Positions 17,018 through 25,059 of a DNA stretch of 64,000 bases are shown in pieces. This DNA comes from JBDHWG01 sp046328525 (GTDB lineage: Bacteria > Chloroflexota > Anaerolineae > Epilineales > JAHCIE01). The notes beneath the pieces were generated by a model that was not told the origin of the DNA, did not search any database, and worked only from the letters and a program-made list of their open reading frames with translations. Where the stretch lies: the NCBI GenBank assembly GCA_046328525.1, contig JAXLWK010000005.1, positions 372,001 to 436,000 on the forward strand, given 5' to 3'. Each line of letters opens with the position of its first letter. Within the stretch, counting starts at the first letter, position 1. The position numbers and the translations under genes were made by a program.

Positions 17018-18316
17018 TTACGGTAGCGCGGGGGCTTTCAGGAGATCGGGCGGGGTGGCGAGGGGGCCGCTGAGCGTGCGGAGGAACGCCTCGAGCTGGC
17101 CTAGCTCCTTGTCCGTCAGATTCAGCGGTTTGAGGTCGGTGTGGTTGAACGGGCCGGCCGGCGCCGTGTTATAGTGGTCGAGCGCCTCGCGCAGGGTGGC
17201 AAACTGGCCGGCGTGCATGTAGGGCGCGTTCTCGGCGATGTTGCGCAGCGTGGGCGGCTTGAACTGCCCGATTAGCTCCGGGCCGCTCACGGTCATGAAC
17301 AGTAGCTCCTGGCAGTCGTCCTGGCCCGCGTCGCTGAACTTGCTCAGGCAGTTGAACTCGTCCGCCTGCACGTCCCGCGCCCCCTTCGCGCGCCCGACGT
17401 CGCGCGGCAGCCCCGCTCGCGGCGGGACGCCGGTGGCGTGGAAGCTGTTGTTGGTGAAAAGCGGGCCGTTGTGGCACTGGGTGCAGTTGGCGCGGCCGAT
17501 GAATAGCCGCAGCCCGGCGATCTCGTCGGGCAACAGGGCCTTCTGCGCCGCCGCATCGTCCTGCAGAACGCCGGCGACGTAGCTATCGAAGCGCGAGGGG
17601 CCGGGCATGATCTGGCGCTCATACGCGGCGATGGCCTTGCCCATGTTGGCGAAGACGCGGTTGACGGCGTCCCGGTCGGCAGGGGCCATCGCCTCCCACG
17701 CCGCCTTCGCCGCCGCGTCATCCACCGGGCCGGCCTGTGGCGGGAAGCGCGCCGGGTCGGAGAGGTCCGGCAGTGGACCGAAGAGGCTCTCGTACTCGGC
17801 CTTGTAGTGCTGCGCGATGAGGTGGGCGTACTGGGTGCGCGAGCCGCCGTGCTCGACGGCGTTCTCCAGCGGCCCAAGCGCCTGGGACCACTGGCTGTCC
17901 TTGCGCCCATCCCAGAACAGCCACGGGCTGTAGGCCGTCCCAACGACGGTCATCGTCCGGCGGTTCGTCGCGCCCAGGCCGACGCCCAGCGGCCGCCCAT
18001 CCTGGAAGCCTTTGTCGGGTACGTGACACGAGGCGCACGCAATCAGGCCGTTGCTGCTGAAGCGCGTGTCGAAGAACAGCCTGTGGCCCAGGGCGACGGC
18101 GCGCGGGTCGTCGGCGACGGCATTGGATGGGTCGGGCGGCAGCGGCTTGAGGCTGCCGAGCCACAGGGCGCGCAGTGCGTCCTTCTCGGCTGCGCTCCAC
18201 GGCGTCTCGGCGCGGCAGCTCGCCACGGCCAGCGCGGCGCTGCCGAGGACGACGACGCATAGCAAGATGATGATGAGGCGCGCAACGCGGCGCCGACCGA
18301 CGACTGGTTCGGGCAT
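17018..18316 (-). CDS. Di-haem cytochrome c peroxidase/MauG-like lipoprotein
   Basis: A predicted exported 432-residue lipoprotein: basic N terminus, hydrophobic segment and lipobox VASC (C34). Two c-haem motifs, CASCH (94-98) and CTQCH (278-282), and the overall length match the bacterial cytochrome c peroxidase/MauG family, which reduces peroxide or oxidises partner proteins at high potential. The ATG at 18316 places the signal at the N terminus; a longer frame to 18508 reads through a repeat hairpin. It follows the YtkA-like lipoprotein gene by about 115 bases on the same strand and may share its transcript. Confidence 0.9.
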   Translation of the reverse strand: MPEPVVGRRRVARLIIILLCVVVLGSAALAVASCRAETPWSAAEKDALRALWLGSLKPLPPDPSNAVADDPRAVALGHRLFFDTRFSSNGLIACASCHVPDKGFQDGRPLGVGLGATNRRTMTVVGTAYSPWLFWDGRKDSQWSQALGPLENAVEHGGSRTQYAHLIAQHYKAEYESLFGPLPDLSDPARFPPQAGPVDDAAAKAAWEAMAPADRDAVNRVFANMGKAIAAYERQIMPGPSRFDSYVAGVLQDDAAAQKALLPDEIAGLRLFIGRANCTQCHNGPLFTNNSFHATGVPPRAGLPRDVGRAKGARDVQADEFNCLSKFSDAGQDDCQELLFMTVSGPELIGQFKPPTLRNIAENAPYMHAGQFATLREALDHYNTAPAGPFNHTDLKPLNLTDKELGQLEAFLRTLSGPLATPPDLLKAPALP

Positions 18317-18379
18317 ACTGTCTTTACCGCAGCGAGCGTGATGCCGTTGGGGGTGTGCTAAGCCCCTTGGGCTTCCATC

Positions 18380-18407
18380 CTGTAGCCACGCCCTTCGAGG
18401 GCGTGGC
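18380..18407. repeat. GTAGCCACGCCC hairpin
   Basis: GCCACGCCC pairs with GGGCGTGGC around TTCGA, between the YtkA-like and peroxidase genes. Confidence 0.7.
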
Positions 18408-18432
18408 GGCCCTGCGCTGCTGCCGACCCCGG

Positions 18433-18921
18433 CTATCCTCGCAGCGCCAGGTTGAACACCACCTGGTCCGTCTGCCCACCCGCCGTCACCCTGAACTTGA
18501 GCTGCCACATGCCGGGCATGTTGAAGCGCATCCCTTCCACCAGGTAGTCGCCGTTGCCGAGGTACTTCGTCACCTTGGGCTGGGTCGGCAGGCCGTGGCC
18601 ATGTTCCGGCATCCCGCCGTCTACGCTCACCTGCGCATTCTCGACCGGCTTGCCGTCGGGCGTCTCGACATGGAGCGTCCAGGTGTGCATCTCGTTGATA
18701 GGCGCGGGGTCCGCGCTGGGGGTGATCGTCGCCCGGAAGAGGCCGGCGTCGCTGGCGCGGGTGCGGCTCGTGTCAACCTGGGGCGCGGCCGACGAGGACG
18801 CCGCCGGCGCGCCGCTCATGCTGCACCCGACGACGGCTAGGGCCAGCAGCACCGCCAGCGCCGCCAGGGCGAGCCGCCGCCAGCGCCGCAGCAGGGAAAG
18901 ACGAGAGTCTTGGATCATCAT
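18433..18921 (-). CDS. YtkA-like lipoprotein
   Basis: A 162-residue exported lipoprotein with a lipobox ending at C33 (LALAVVGC), a short Ser/Ala linker and a single beta-sandwich domain of the YtkA/FixH type. The domain shows GLFRATITPSADPAPIN, the WTLHVETPDGKPVENA strand region, GGMPEHGHGLPT and a conserved FNMPGMWQL-like strand. Such domains are linked to copper handling and respiratory-complex assembly. The histidine and methionine positions in MPEHGHG and NMPGMW suit metal binding, but this is inference. The start has AGAAGG upstream and two adjacent ATGs; the first (18921) is used. A TATAAT at 18963-18968 is the likely -10. Confidence 0.82.
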   Translation of the reverse strand: MMIQDSRLSLLRRWRRLALAALAVLLALAVVGCSMSGAPAASSSAAPQVDTSRTRASDAGLFRATITPSADPAPINEMHTWTLHVETPDGKPVENAQVSVDGGMPEHGHGLPTQPKVTKYLGNGDYLVEGMRFNMPGMWQLKFRVTAGGQTDQVVFNLALRG

Positions 18922-18962
18922 GGCGCGATTCCTTCTGTCCAACCGTATGGGTGGCAGTCTCA

Positions 18963-18968
18963 ATTATA
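18963..18968 (-). promoter_or_regulatory. -10 element of the YtkA-like gene
   Basis: TATAAT on the minus strand, with TTCATC 17 bases upstream as a weak -35. Confidence 0.5.
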
Positions 18969-19057
18969 GGCGTCTCGCGGCCTCGGATGAAGTTCGCAAC
19001 GCGGCACGCCGCCATAGCGGTCAAGCATCCTGGGCTGCGACAGCAGCTTACGGGTGC

Positions 19058-19086
19058 TTGACAGGGCGGCTTGAGGCTTCTATAAT
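19058..19086 (+). promoter_or_regulatory. Perfect consensus promoter for a non-coding transcript
   Basis: TTGACA (19058-19063), 17-base spacer, TATAAT (19081-19086) on the plus strand. No coding gene lies downstream on this strand: the next gene is convergent and ends at 19335. Confidence 0.85.
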
Positions 19087-19092
19087 GATGAC

Positions 19093-19282
19093 CGTGAACG
19101 GCGCTGGCACACTCTACCCCCCTCGTCCCACGGAGGTGCAGCACCGCTCATGTTTCAGGTGGGTGCCTTGTGCGTGGCGGCCGGGACCCACCTGACCCTG
19201 CCTCATTCCTCTATCTGCGGGACGCGAAGCACAACATAGGACCGTCACGCGGCCTCGCCGCTGCTGACGGTCCTCCTTGTTG
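19093..19282 (+). ncRNA. Candidate structured non-coding RNA of about 190 nt
   Basis: Defined by a perfect promoter on the left and a strong hairpin on the right. Inside is no reading frame with a ribosome binding site. The sequence can fold as a rod: CGTCCC pairs with GGGACG, then GAGG(TG)CAG with CTGCCTC, then a nine-bp stem CAGGTGGGT/ACCCACCTG (about 19155-19196), with unpaired bubbles between. The length and rod-with-bubble shape are reminiscent of 6S RNA, but I cannot match the conserved bubble sequences, so identity is open. It is not SRP RNA (no GGAAGCAG loop) or tmRNA (too short). Confidence 0.5.
19238..19282 (+). terminator. Terminator of the non-coding RNA
   Basis: AGGACCGTCA pairs perfectly with TGACGGTCCT, with an inner GCGGC/GCCGC stem, followed by CCTTGTTGT. 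Confidence 0.65.
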
Positions 19283-19334
19283 TCCCCCGGCAACTCTATG
19301 CCAGGCGCTGTGTCTGGGCGGCCTCTACCTCAAC

Positions 19335-21827
19335 TTACGGCGTTGTTGTCGCCTTCGGCGGGGACGTCGGCTGCGGTGGCGCCGACGTTGGCTGTGGCGG
19401 GACCGAAGTCGGCTGCGGTGGCGCGGATGTCGGCTGCGGCGGCGCGGATGTCGGCTGCGGCGCGGATGTCGGCTGCGGCGGGGCCGAAGTCGGCGGCGGC
19501 GGCGGCGGGGCCGTGGGTCGAACCGGCGGCGGCGCAATGATCGTGGCCGCGGGCTTCGGTGTCGCCGTGGCCGGGACGGGCGTCGGCGGCGGCTGGGTCG
19601 GCTCGGCGGTCGGCTCCGACGGGTTCGCCGTCGGCTGTGGCGCAGATGTCGGGGCCTGCGTCGGCTGCTCTGTCGCGCGCGGGCCTGAGGACGTCTGCGA
19701 GCGCGACGGCGGGACCACCACGGCGACCGACGGCGCAGACGTGGCGGCGGGCGGCGGGGCCAGCGTTGGCGCCGGCGGGACCGAAGTCGGCGGCACGGCG
19801 GGCAGCTGTGGCGCAGCCGTCGGCGCGGACGGCACGACAGGCTCGATCGGCGCAATCGGGATCACAGGGGCGGCGGCGGCGCTCGCGGCCCGGGTCGGCG
19901 CGGGCTGGGTCGGCGCGACGCTCTGGGCGCTCGCCACGGCGCTGTTGTTGGCCGGCGCCTGCGAGGCGGTCGGCGCGCTGGTCGGCGCGGGCGCAGTCGT
20001 TGCCGTCGCAGGAACCGGCGTCGCCGTCGGCACGAGGTTCGCCACGATGCTGCGGGCTTCGGGCGACAGGCGTGGCGTCACTTCCTTCAAAATGACCTGC
20101 TCTTGCTGCTGAACGACGTCAATCTGGGCCTCGATACGGTCGCGCTCGCCCTGGGGAAGCTGATTCGCCAGGTCCTTGGCACTGTCGGTGTGGCGCGGGA
20201 GCTGCGAGATCGCGCGCTGCGGGTCGCGGCCGGCCGCCGTTGCCGCTTGCACCTCGCGCAGGCGTTCCTGGGCGAAGGCGACGTGGAGTTGGGCGCGGGC
20301 CGACGCCGACGAGGTCAGGGCAATCTGCACCTGCTCGGTCGCCAGTTTGACGGGATAGAGAGCTTCATCGGGCAGGCTGTTGGCTGCGGCGCGAGTGACG
20401 CCGACCAGCGTCATGCTCAGCATGACGAAGACGGCCATCGCGCCGATGAACGCCTGGCGAACGCCGCTGCGCGGTGAGGTAAACAGGGCAAGCAAGCCCG
20501 CCAGCGGCGCCCAGGTCGGCTGCTGCGCTCGGCGGCGTTCCTTCGCTGCGGCCACCAGGCGCTTTTCGCCGACACGCCGCGCTGCCGCATCGGCGGCCGG
20601 CGGCGGGGTGTTCTGGACGGCGAGGGCGGCGAAGACCAGCGGCTCCAGCTCGGCGCGGAACGCAGGCTCGGCGGCGAGGACGGTTTCGACAGCCGCGCCG
20701 GCGTAGATGCGCGCCAGGGCCGCGTCGAGCTTCTCGGCGACGGCGCGGCTGCGCCTCTCAGCGACGGCGGCCATGAGCTGGGTCCGTCCGGCGGCCTTCG
20801 CGCGCGGGGCCGGGACGGGCGCGGGGGCCGACTGCGCGGCCAGCGCCGCCAGAAGCATCGGCTCCATTTCCGCCGCGTGCTCAGGGTAACGCGCCAGGAT
20901 GAGTCCAATATCCGTCTGGCCGGCGCGCATGTCGGCGAGCGCCTGCTCCAGCGCGGCCTGGAACGCGCGGCGTTCCTCGACCCGCGCCATCAGCCGCGAG
21001 CGGCCGACGGCTTTTGCCTCGGCGCTCGGCTGCGGTTGGGGCGCCTGCTCGACCGCCAGCGCGGCCAGGAGCATGGGCCGCAGCGCGGCCGCCTGACCAG
21101 GGTAGCGGGCCAGGGCGGACTCGACGGTCGCGCCCGCCTTGACTGCGGCGAGTGTCGCGTCCAGCAGCGGCTCGAGCGCCTTGCGGTCGGCGACGGCCGC
21201 CTTGAGGCGAGCCAGGCCGGCGGCCTTCGCGCGGGCGTCAGGTGTTGGGGGCGGGGTGGCGGCGACGGCGGCGGCAAGCGTCACGGCGGGCGCCAGGATC
21301 TCCGCCTCGCTACCCGTCTCGGCCAGGACGGCATCGGCCGGCCGGCCGGCCTGCACCTGGGCCAGCGCCCAATCCAGGCTGATGAGGAAGCGGCGGCGCT
21401 CTTCGACGGCCTCGATGAGCCGGGCAAGGCCGGCCGCCTGGGCTTCGGGGCGCGCCTGGGGCTGCGGCGTGGCCTCGATCTGCACGGCGAGACTCACCAG
21501 GGGCTTCAACTCGGCAGCATAGGGCGAGCCGTCCAGGGCCTCATCCATGCGCGCGCCAGAACGCAGAACGGCCAGCGCCCCATCCAGGGCGTCGGCGGGA
21601 AGTCGAGCGATGAGCGCAGCCAGCAGGCGTTGCTGGCCGGCGGCGCGGGCTTCGGGGCTAGGTTGGGGAGTGGGGGCGGTGCGGAAGGCCAGGGCGGCCC
21701 GGAGCATCGGCTCCAGCGCATCCCGCTCGGCGGGATACTGCGCCAGAACCGTCTCTAGATCAACGCTCCCCGTGTTCAGTTGGGTGAGGCATAGATCAAG
21801 CAAATGCTCCAGGTGAGCCATTGTCAA
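19335..21827 (-). CDS. Five-repeat membrane protein with DUF5667-like region, partner of the ECF sigma factor
   Basis: Predicted single-pass regulator of 830 residues. The N-terminal half holds five tandem repeats of roughly 85 residues, each ending in a pattern like ALEPMLRAALA...PQPSPEARAAGQQRL. A transmembrane helix (about 450-475, AFIGAMAVFVMLSMTLVGV) follows, then a DUF5667-like segment (SLPDEALYPVKLATEQVQIAL) and a long Pro/Thr/Ala-rich tail. DUF5667 proteins commonly accompany ECF sigma factors, and this gene starts about nine bases after the sigma stop, so an anti-sigma or signalling role is inferred. The TTG at 21827 has AGGA at good spacing; ATG at 21821 is the alternative. No ZAS zinc motif is visible. 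Confidence 0.8.
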   Translation of the reverse strand: MTMAHLEHLLDLCLTQLNTGSVDLETVLAQYPAERDALEPMLRAALAFRTAPTPQPSPEARAAGQQRLLAALIARLPADALDGALAVLRSGARMDEALDGSPYAAELKPLVSLAVQIEATPQPQARPEAQAAGLARLIEAVEERRRFLISLDWALAQVQAGRPADAVLAETGSEAEILAPAVTLAAAVAATPPPTPDARAKAAGLARLKAAVADRKALEPLLDATLAAVKAGATVESALARYPGQAAALRPMLLAALAVEQAPQPQPSAEAKAVGRSRLMARVEERRAFQAALEQALADMRAGQTDIGLILARYPEHAAEMEPMLLAALAAQSAPAPVPAPRAKAAGRTQLMAAVAERRSRAVAEKLDAALARIYAGAAVETVLAAEPAFRAELEPLVFAALAVQNTPPPAADAAARRVGEKRLVAAAKERRRAQQPTWAPLAGLLALFTSPRSGVRQAFIGAMAVFVMLSMTLVGVTRAAANSLPDEALYPVKLATEQVQIALTSSASARAQLHVAFAQERLREVQAATAAGRDPQRAISQLPRHTDSAKDLANQLPQGERDRIEAQIDVVQQQEQVILKEVTPRLSPEARSIVANLVPTATPVPATATTAPAPTSAPTASQAPANNSAVASAQSVAPTQPAPTRAASAAAAPVIPIAPIEPVVPSAPTAAPQLPAVPPTSVPPAPTLAPPPAATSAPSVAVVVPPSRSQTSSGPRATEQPTQAPTSAPQPTANPSEPTAEPTQPPPTPVPATATPKPAATIIAPPPVRPTAPPPPPPTSAPPQPTSAPQPTSAPPQPTSAPPQPTSVPPQPTSAPPQPTSPPKATTTP
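19365..19500. repeat. 21-bp coding tandem repeat
   Basis: About six imperfect 21-base units (one shortened to 18) encode PPQPTSA-type heptapeptides in the tail of the DUF5667-like protein. The array probably varies in length between strains. Confidence 0.75.
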
Positions 21828-21836
21828 CCATCGTTC

Positions 21837-22385
21837 CTAATATCCGTCGCTGACAAACCCCTCCAGGACGCGGCCCAGGGAGGCGAGAGCGCGGTGTTGC
21901 AGCGACTTGATCGCGCCCTCCGTCTTCCCCAAGATTTGTGCCACCTCAACATTGGACATCCCATCCACGAACTTCAGAATGACCACCTGCTGTTGCTCAT
22001 CGGTCAGGACGGCTAGCGCCTTCTGAAGCTCCTGTTGGGTAAACCCACGTTCCGTTACATCGTGCGGCACATCCTCGGTCGCAATCTGGGCCTCTTCGAG
22101 AGGGACGTAGGTGGACCTTGGCTTCCGCCGGAAGTGGTCAGTCACCATGTTGTTCGCAATCCGATAGAGCCACGCCGAGAACGGGACGCCCCGAAACTCG
22201 TAGCCGTCAATCGCTTCCAATGCCTTGACGAAAACCTCGGCGGTTATATCCTCTGCCAGAGCTTCTTCCGTGACGCGGTAGAAGACGTAGTTGAAGATGC
22301 CCTGGTAGAAGCGCTCATAGATTTCGGCGAAGGCAGACGCTTCATACGCTTGCGCTCGCTCTATAAGGTCGCGTTCGTCCTGCAC
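21837..22385 (-). CDS. ECF-type RNA polymerase sigma factor
   Basis: A 182-residue sigma-70 family factor with region 2 (FYQGIFNYVFYRVT through FSAWLYRIANNMVTDHFRR, the -10-binding part) and region 4 (LTDEQQQVVILKFVDGMSNVEVAQILGKTEGAIKSLQ, a helix-turn-helix). Region 3 is absent, as is typical of ECF factors. The GTG at 22385 follows AGAGG at good spacing; the frame could extend to a TTG at 22403. It is followed immediately by its likely regulator. An inverted repeat upstream (22454-22481) could be a binding site. Confidence 0.93.
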   Translation of the reverse strand: MQDERDLIERAQAYEASAFAEIYERFYQGIFNYVFYRVTEEALAEDITAEVFVKALEAIDGYEFRGVPFSAWLYRIANNMVTDHFRRKPRSTYVPLEEAQIATEDVPHDVTERGFTQQELQKALAVLTDEQQQVVILKFVDGMSNVEVAQILGKTEGAIKSLQHRALASLGRVLEGFVSDGY

Positions 22386-22453
22386 AACGTACCTCTTTCG
22401 CAATTTCTAACGGAAAACACGGCCAACAGATACGGGCAGTATAAAAAAGTCTA

Positions 22454-22481
22454 GGGCATGTCACCATAAGTGTACATGCCC
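22454..22481. promoter_or_regulatory. Inverted repeat upstream of the sigma gene
   Basis: GGGCATGT and ACATGCCC form a perfect 8-bp inverted repeat with a 12-base spacer, about 70 bases before the sigma start and next to a TATACT-like element. It could be an operator or a hairpin. Confidence 0.4.
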
Positions 22482-22605
22482 GAGCACGGCGGGACGCCAA
22501 ACCTGGCCTGTCGCGCAGCTTCGGAAGCAATCCCTGATACTGCTCGAGCCTCCCCGGCGCGGAATCCTAGTCAGTTAAGGGGGGTTGGTCAAGCTTCGAG
22601 CGATT

Positions 22606-23667
22606 TCACTCTGTTAGACGCCCAAATGGCGTCGGGGATACGGCGGATTTGGGGAAATTTTCGGCCGGCGCGGCCACGGTGGGCGGCGCGGGGCGCGGCG
22701 CCAGCTCGTTTGGCTCCAGCCCTGCGCCCACGGTTTGCGCCCGCGCGCGGTACAGCAGCTCTTCCATCAGCCGGCGGTTGTCGCCCACCCGGTCGGCCAG
22801 AATGCCGAACAGGAAGATGACCCCGCCGAGGATCAGGGCCGTCGCGCCGGCGACGAGGGACTGGGTATGGCTGCCGCGCTGCATCTCGCCTTGCAGCCAC
22901 AGCACGGCGATGCGCGCCAGCAGGACAACGCCGACGAGCAGGAACGGCAGGGCAAGGTAGAAGAAGGTCTTCAGCGGCTCGTAAGTGGCGTAGGTGCGCA
23001 CGATGGTGCCGGCCTGGCGCTTGACGAAGTTCCAGTTGCCGCGATGCAGCCGCGAGGGCCGCGTGTGGGGGTTGACCGACACGGGCACGTGGGTCACGGT
23101 CAGGCGGCGGCGGCGGGCCTGGATCAGCGTCTCGATGGTGTACGAGAACGGGCTGCCGACGAACAGCCGCAGGGCTGCCTCGCGCGAGTAGGCGCGGAAG
23201 CCGCTGACGGCGTCGGGAATGTCCGCGCCCGACGCCTTCTTCACTACCCAGCTCCCGAAGCGTTGCAGCAGGCGCTTCAGCGGCGAGAAGTGGGTGAGGC
23301 TGTGGGTCTGCCGGTCGCCGATGACCATGTCGGCCCGGCCGCGCAGGATGGGCGCGATAAGCGCCGGAATGTCGCTGCCCAGGTACTGCCCGTCGGCGTC
23401 GGTGTTGACGATGACGTCTGCGCCGAGGCGCAGCGCCGCGTCCAGCCCGGTCTGGAACGCCGCCGCCAGGCCCTTGTTGCCGCGATGCCGCACGACCCAG
23501 TCGGCGCCAGCCGCGTAGGCGACATCGGCGGTGCCGTCCGTCGAGCCGTCGTCCACGACGAGGACGCGCACGTCGTCAATGCCGGGGATGCGGCGCGGCA
23601 GCGCGGCCAGCACAGTCGGCAGGCTCTCCGCTTCGTTGACCGCCGGAATCTGGATAATCAGTCGCAT
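22606..23667 (-). CDS. Glycosyltransferase family 2, polyprenyl-phosphate type
   Basis: A 353-residue GT-A enzyme anchored by two C-terminal helices. It has the nucleotide-binding opening (MRLIIQIPAVNEAESL, VLVVDDGSTDGT), the DxD-type metal site in NTDADGQY and FRAYSREAALRL. The C-terminal hydrophobic pair (about residues 230-310) suggests it works at the inner face of the membrane on a polyprenyl phosphate, as dolichyl-phosphate mannosyltransferase-like enzymes do. It is the last gene of the glycan cluster, 49 bases after the preceding GT4, with a palindrome between them. Confidence 0.88.
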   Translation of the reverse strand: MRLIIQIPAVNEAESLPTVLAALPRRIPGIDDVRVLVVDDGSTDGTADVAYAAGADWVVRHRGNKGLAAAFQTGLDAALRLGADVIVNTDADGQYLGSDIPALIAPILRGRADMVIGDRQTHSLTHFSPLKRLLQRFGSWVVKKASGADIPDAVSGFRAYSREAALRLFVGSPFSYTIETLIQARRRRLTVTHVPVSVNPHTRPSRLHRGNWNFVKRQAGTIVRTYATYEPLKTFFYLALPFLLVGVVLLARIAVLWLQGEMQRGSHTQSLVAGATALILGGVIFLFGILADRVGDNRRLMEELLYRARAQTVGAGLEPNELAPRPAPPTVAAPAENFPKSAVSPTPFGRLTE

Positions 23668-23711
23668 GGGGTCAGGTATAGCCGGAAAGAGGGTGGCTGT
23701 CAAAAGGCAGA

Positions 23712-23755
23712 GTCCCTCATCCCCCCGCCCCTTCTCCCACACGGGGAGAAGGGGA
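23712..23755. repeat. CCCTCATCCCCC palindrome at the end of a GT4 gene
   Basis: A member of the CCCTCACCCC family. It supplies the last eleven or so codons and the stop codon of the upstream GT4 gene, whose product ends in a Gly/Ser/Pro-rich tail (SGSPSPRVGEGAGG). Confidence 0.75.
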
Positions 23756-25054
23756 GCCAGACACCGACAAATACAACCGCTCCACCGTGCGCGCGTGGTC
23801 CTCCAGGGTGCGCGGGGGCGTGACGCCGGCCTGGAGCCGCGCCAGCAGCAACCCATCCGCCGCCAGCCGCGCCAGGACATCGGCGAGGGCGTCCACGTCG
23901 CCCGGCGGCACGAGATGGCCGTTCACGCCGTCCACGACGCGGTCCCGCAGCGCGCCGACGCGGCTGGCGATGACCGGCCGCCGCGCCGCGAACGCCTCCT
24001 GCGCCACCAGGGACGAGGTCTCCGGCCACACCGAGGGCACGACGACCACGTCCAGGTCCCGCAGGATGCGCCAGCGGTCGGTCGGCGCGTAGGGGCCGCG
24101 GAACTGGATATGCGGGTGGCGCGCCGCCGCCGTGAGCCGACGGGCGTAGTCAGGGAAGGGGCGCGGGTCGCCGTAGACGCGCAGCTCGGCGGCGTCGGGG
24201 GGCAGGCGGTTGAACGCCTCAACCAGCACATCCACGCCTTTTTGCCACGCCAGCGCGCCGGTGTAGCCGACGCGGAGACGCCGGTTTTCCGTAGCGGCGG
24301 GTTTGAACCCCGCCGCTACGTCCGGCATGTCGGCAACCCAGGCCGGGTACTCAATGCCATGTTCGACAACCACGAACCGCCGCGTGTCCATGCCCTGCTG
24401 GGCGAAGCGGTCGCGGACAAAGGCGGTTGGGGCGATGAGAATGTCGGCCTGCGCCAGGGCCGCGTCGAGCAGGCGCGCGCGGTAGGCGAATAGCCCGGCG
24501 ACGGCGGGGAGACCCGCCAGGGCCAGGGCCTCCTGAGCCGGGCTGCGGGTGACGCCGCCGTGGTGCGCGGCGCAGTCGGCGCAGTTGAGCCACAGGGTTG
24601 GACCGCCGCACAGCGCGCCTGTGTGGCGGACGAGCTGGGCGTTGCCGCAAAACGCCCACCAGTCGTGCAGCGTCCACAGCGTTGGGATGCCCGCGCGGCG
24701 GGCGACGCCGATGAGCCGCGCCGACAGGCCCTTGAGGTGCTGGACGTGGACGACATCCGGGCGGAAGGCGGCGAGCAGGTCGGCGAAGGCGCGCTCCATC
24801 GGGCGGTTGTCGAAGGAGCGCAGGAACAGGTCGAGGGGGTGACGCGGCGGCTGGGGCTGCGCCGCCCACACCGTCACGCCCGCCTCGTCTTCTTGGGAAA
24901 CGAGCGGCGGCGCATTGACGGCGTCCGCCCAGCCGTGGACGACGCCGACGGTATGCCCCTGCGCCGCCTGCCGTCGGGCGAGCGCTTGGGTGTAGACCTC
25001 GACGCCGCCGCGCCGGTTGGGTGGGTACTGGTGCGTCACGTGGAGAATACGCAT
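23717..25054 (-). CDS. Glycosyltransferase family 4
   Basis: A 445-residue GT-B enzyme. N-terminal acceptor domain: MRILHVTHQYPPNRRGGVEVYTQALA and VVHVQHLKGLS. Donor domain: VGYTGALAWQKGVDVLVEA and the E-x7-E region PSVWPETSSLVAQEAFA. A CNAD-like loop with several cysteines (CGGPTLWLNCADC) lies in the first domain. A genomic palindrome (24290-24319) adds ten codons between the two domains, and another palindrome forms the C terminus. ATG at 25054 lies five bases after the upstream stop, so it is coupled to the membrane protein gene. Sugar specificity unknown. Confidence 0.88.
   Translation of the reverse strand: MRILHVTHQYPPNRRGGVEVYTQALARRQAAQGHTVGVVHGWADAVNAPPLVSQEDEAGVTVWAAQPQPPRHPLDLFLRSFDNRPMERAFADLLAAFRPDVVHVQHLKGLSARLIGVARRAGIPTLWTLHDWWAFCGNAQLVRHTGALCGGPTLWLNCADCAAHHGGVTRSPAQEALALAGLPAVAGLFAYRARLLDAALAQADILIAPTAFVRDRFAQQGMDTRRFVVVEHGIEYPAWVADMPDVAAGFKPAATENRRLRVGYTGALAWQKGVDVLVEAFNRLPPDAAELRVYGDPRPFPDYARRLTAAARHPHIQFRGPYAPTDRWRILRDLDVVVVPSVWPETSSLVAQEAFAARRPVIASRVGALRDRVVDGVNGHLVPPGDVDALADVLARLAADGLLLARLQAGVTPPRTLEDHARTVERLYLSVSGSPSPRVGEGAGG
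24290..24319. repeat. GTAGCGGCGGGTTT palindrome in frame in a GT4 gene
   Basis: GTAGCGGCGGG pairs with CCCGCCGCTAC around TTTGAAC. Read on the minus strand with one adjoining base it is exactly ten codons (VAAGFKPAAT), placed between the two Rossmann domains of the GT4 protein. Confidence 0.8.
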
Positions 25055-25059
25055 GGCCG

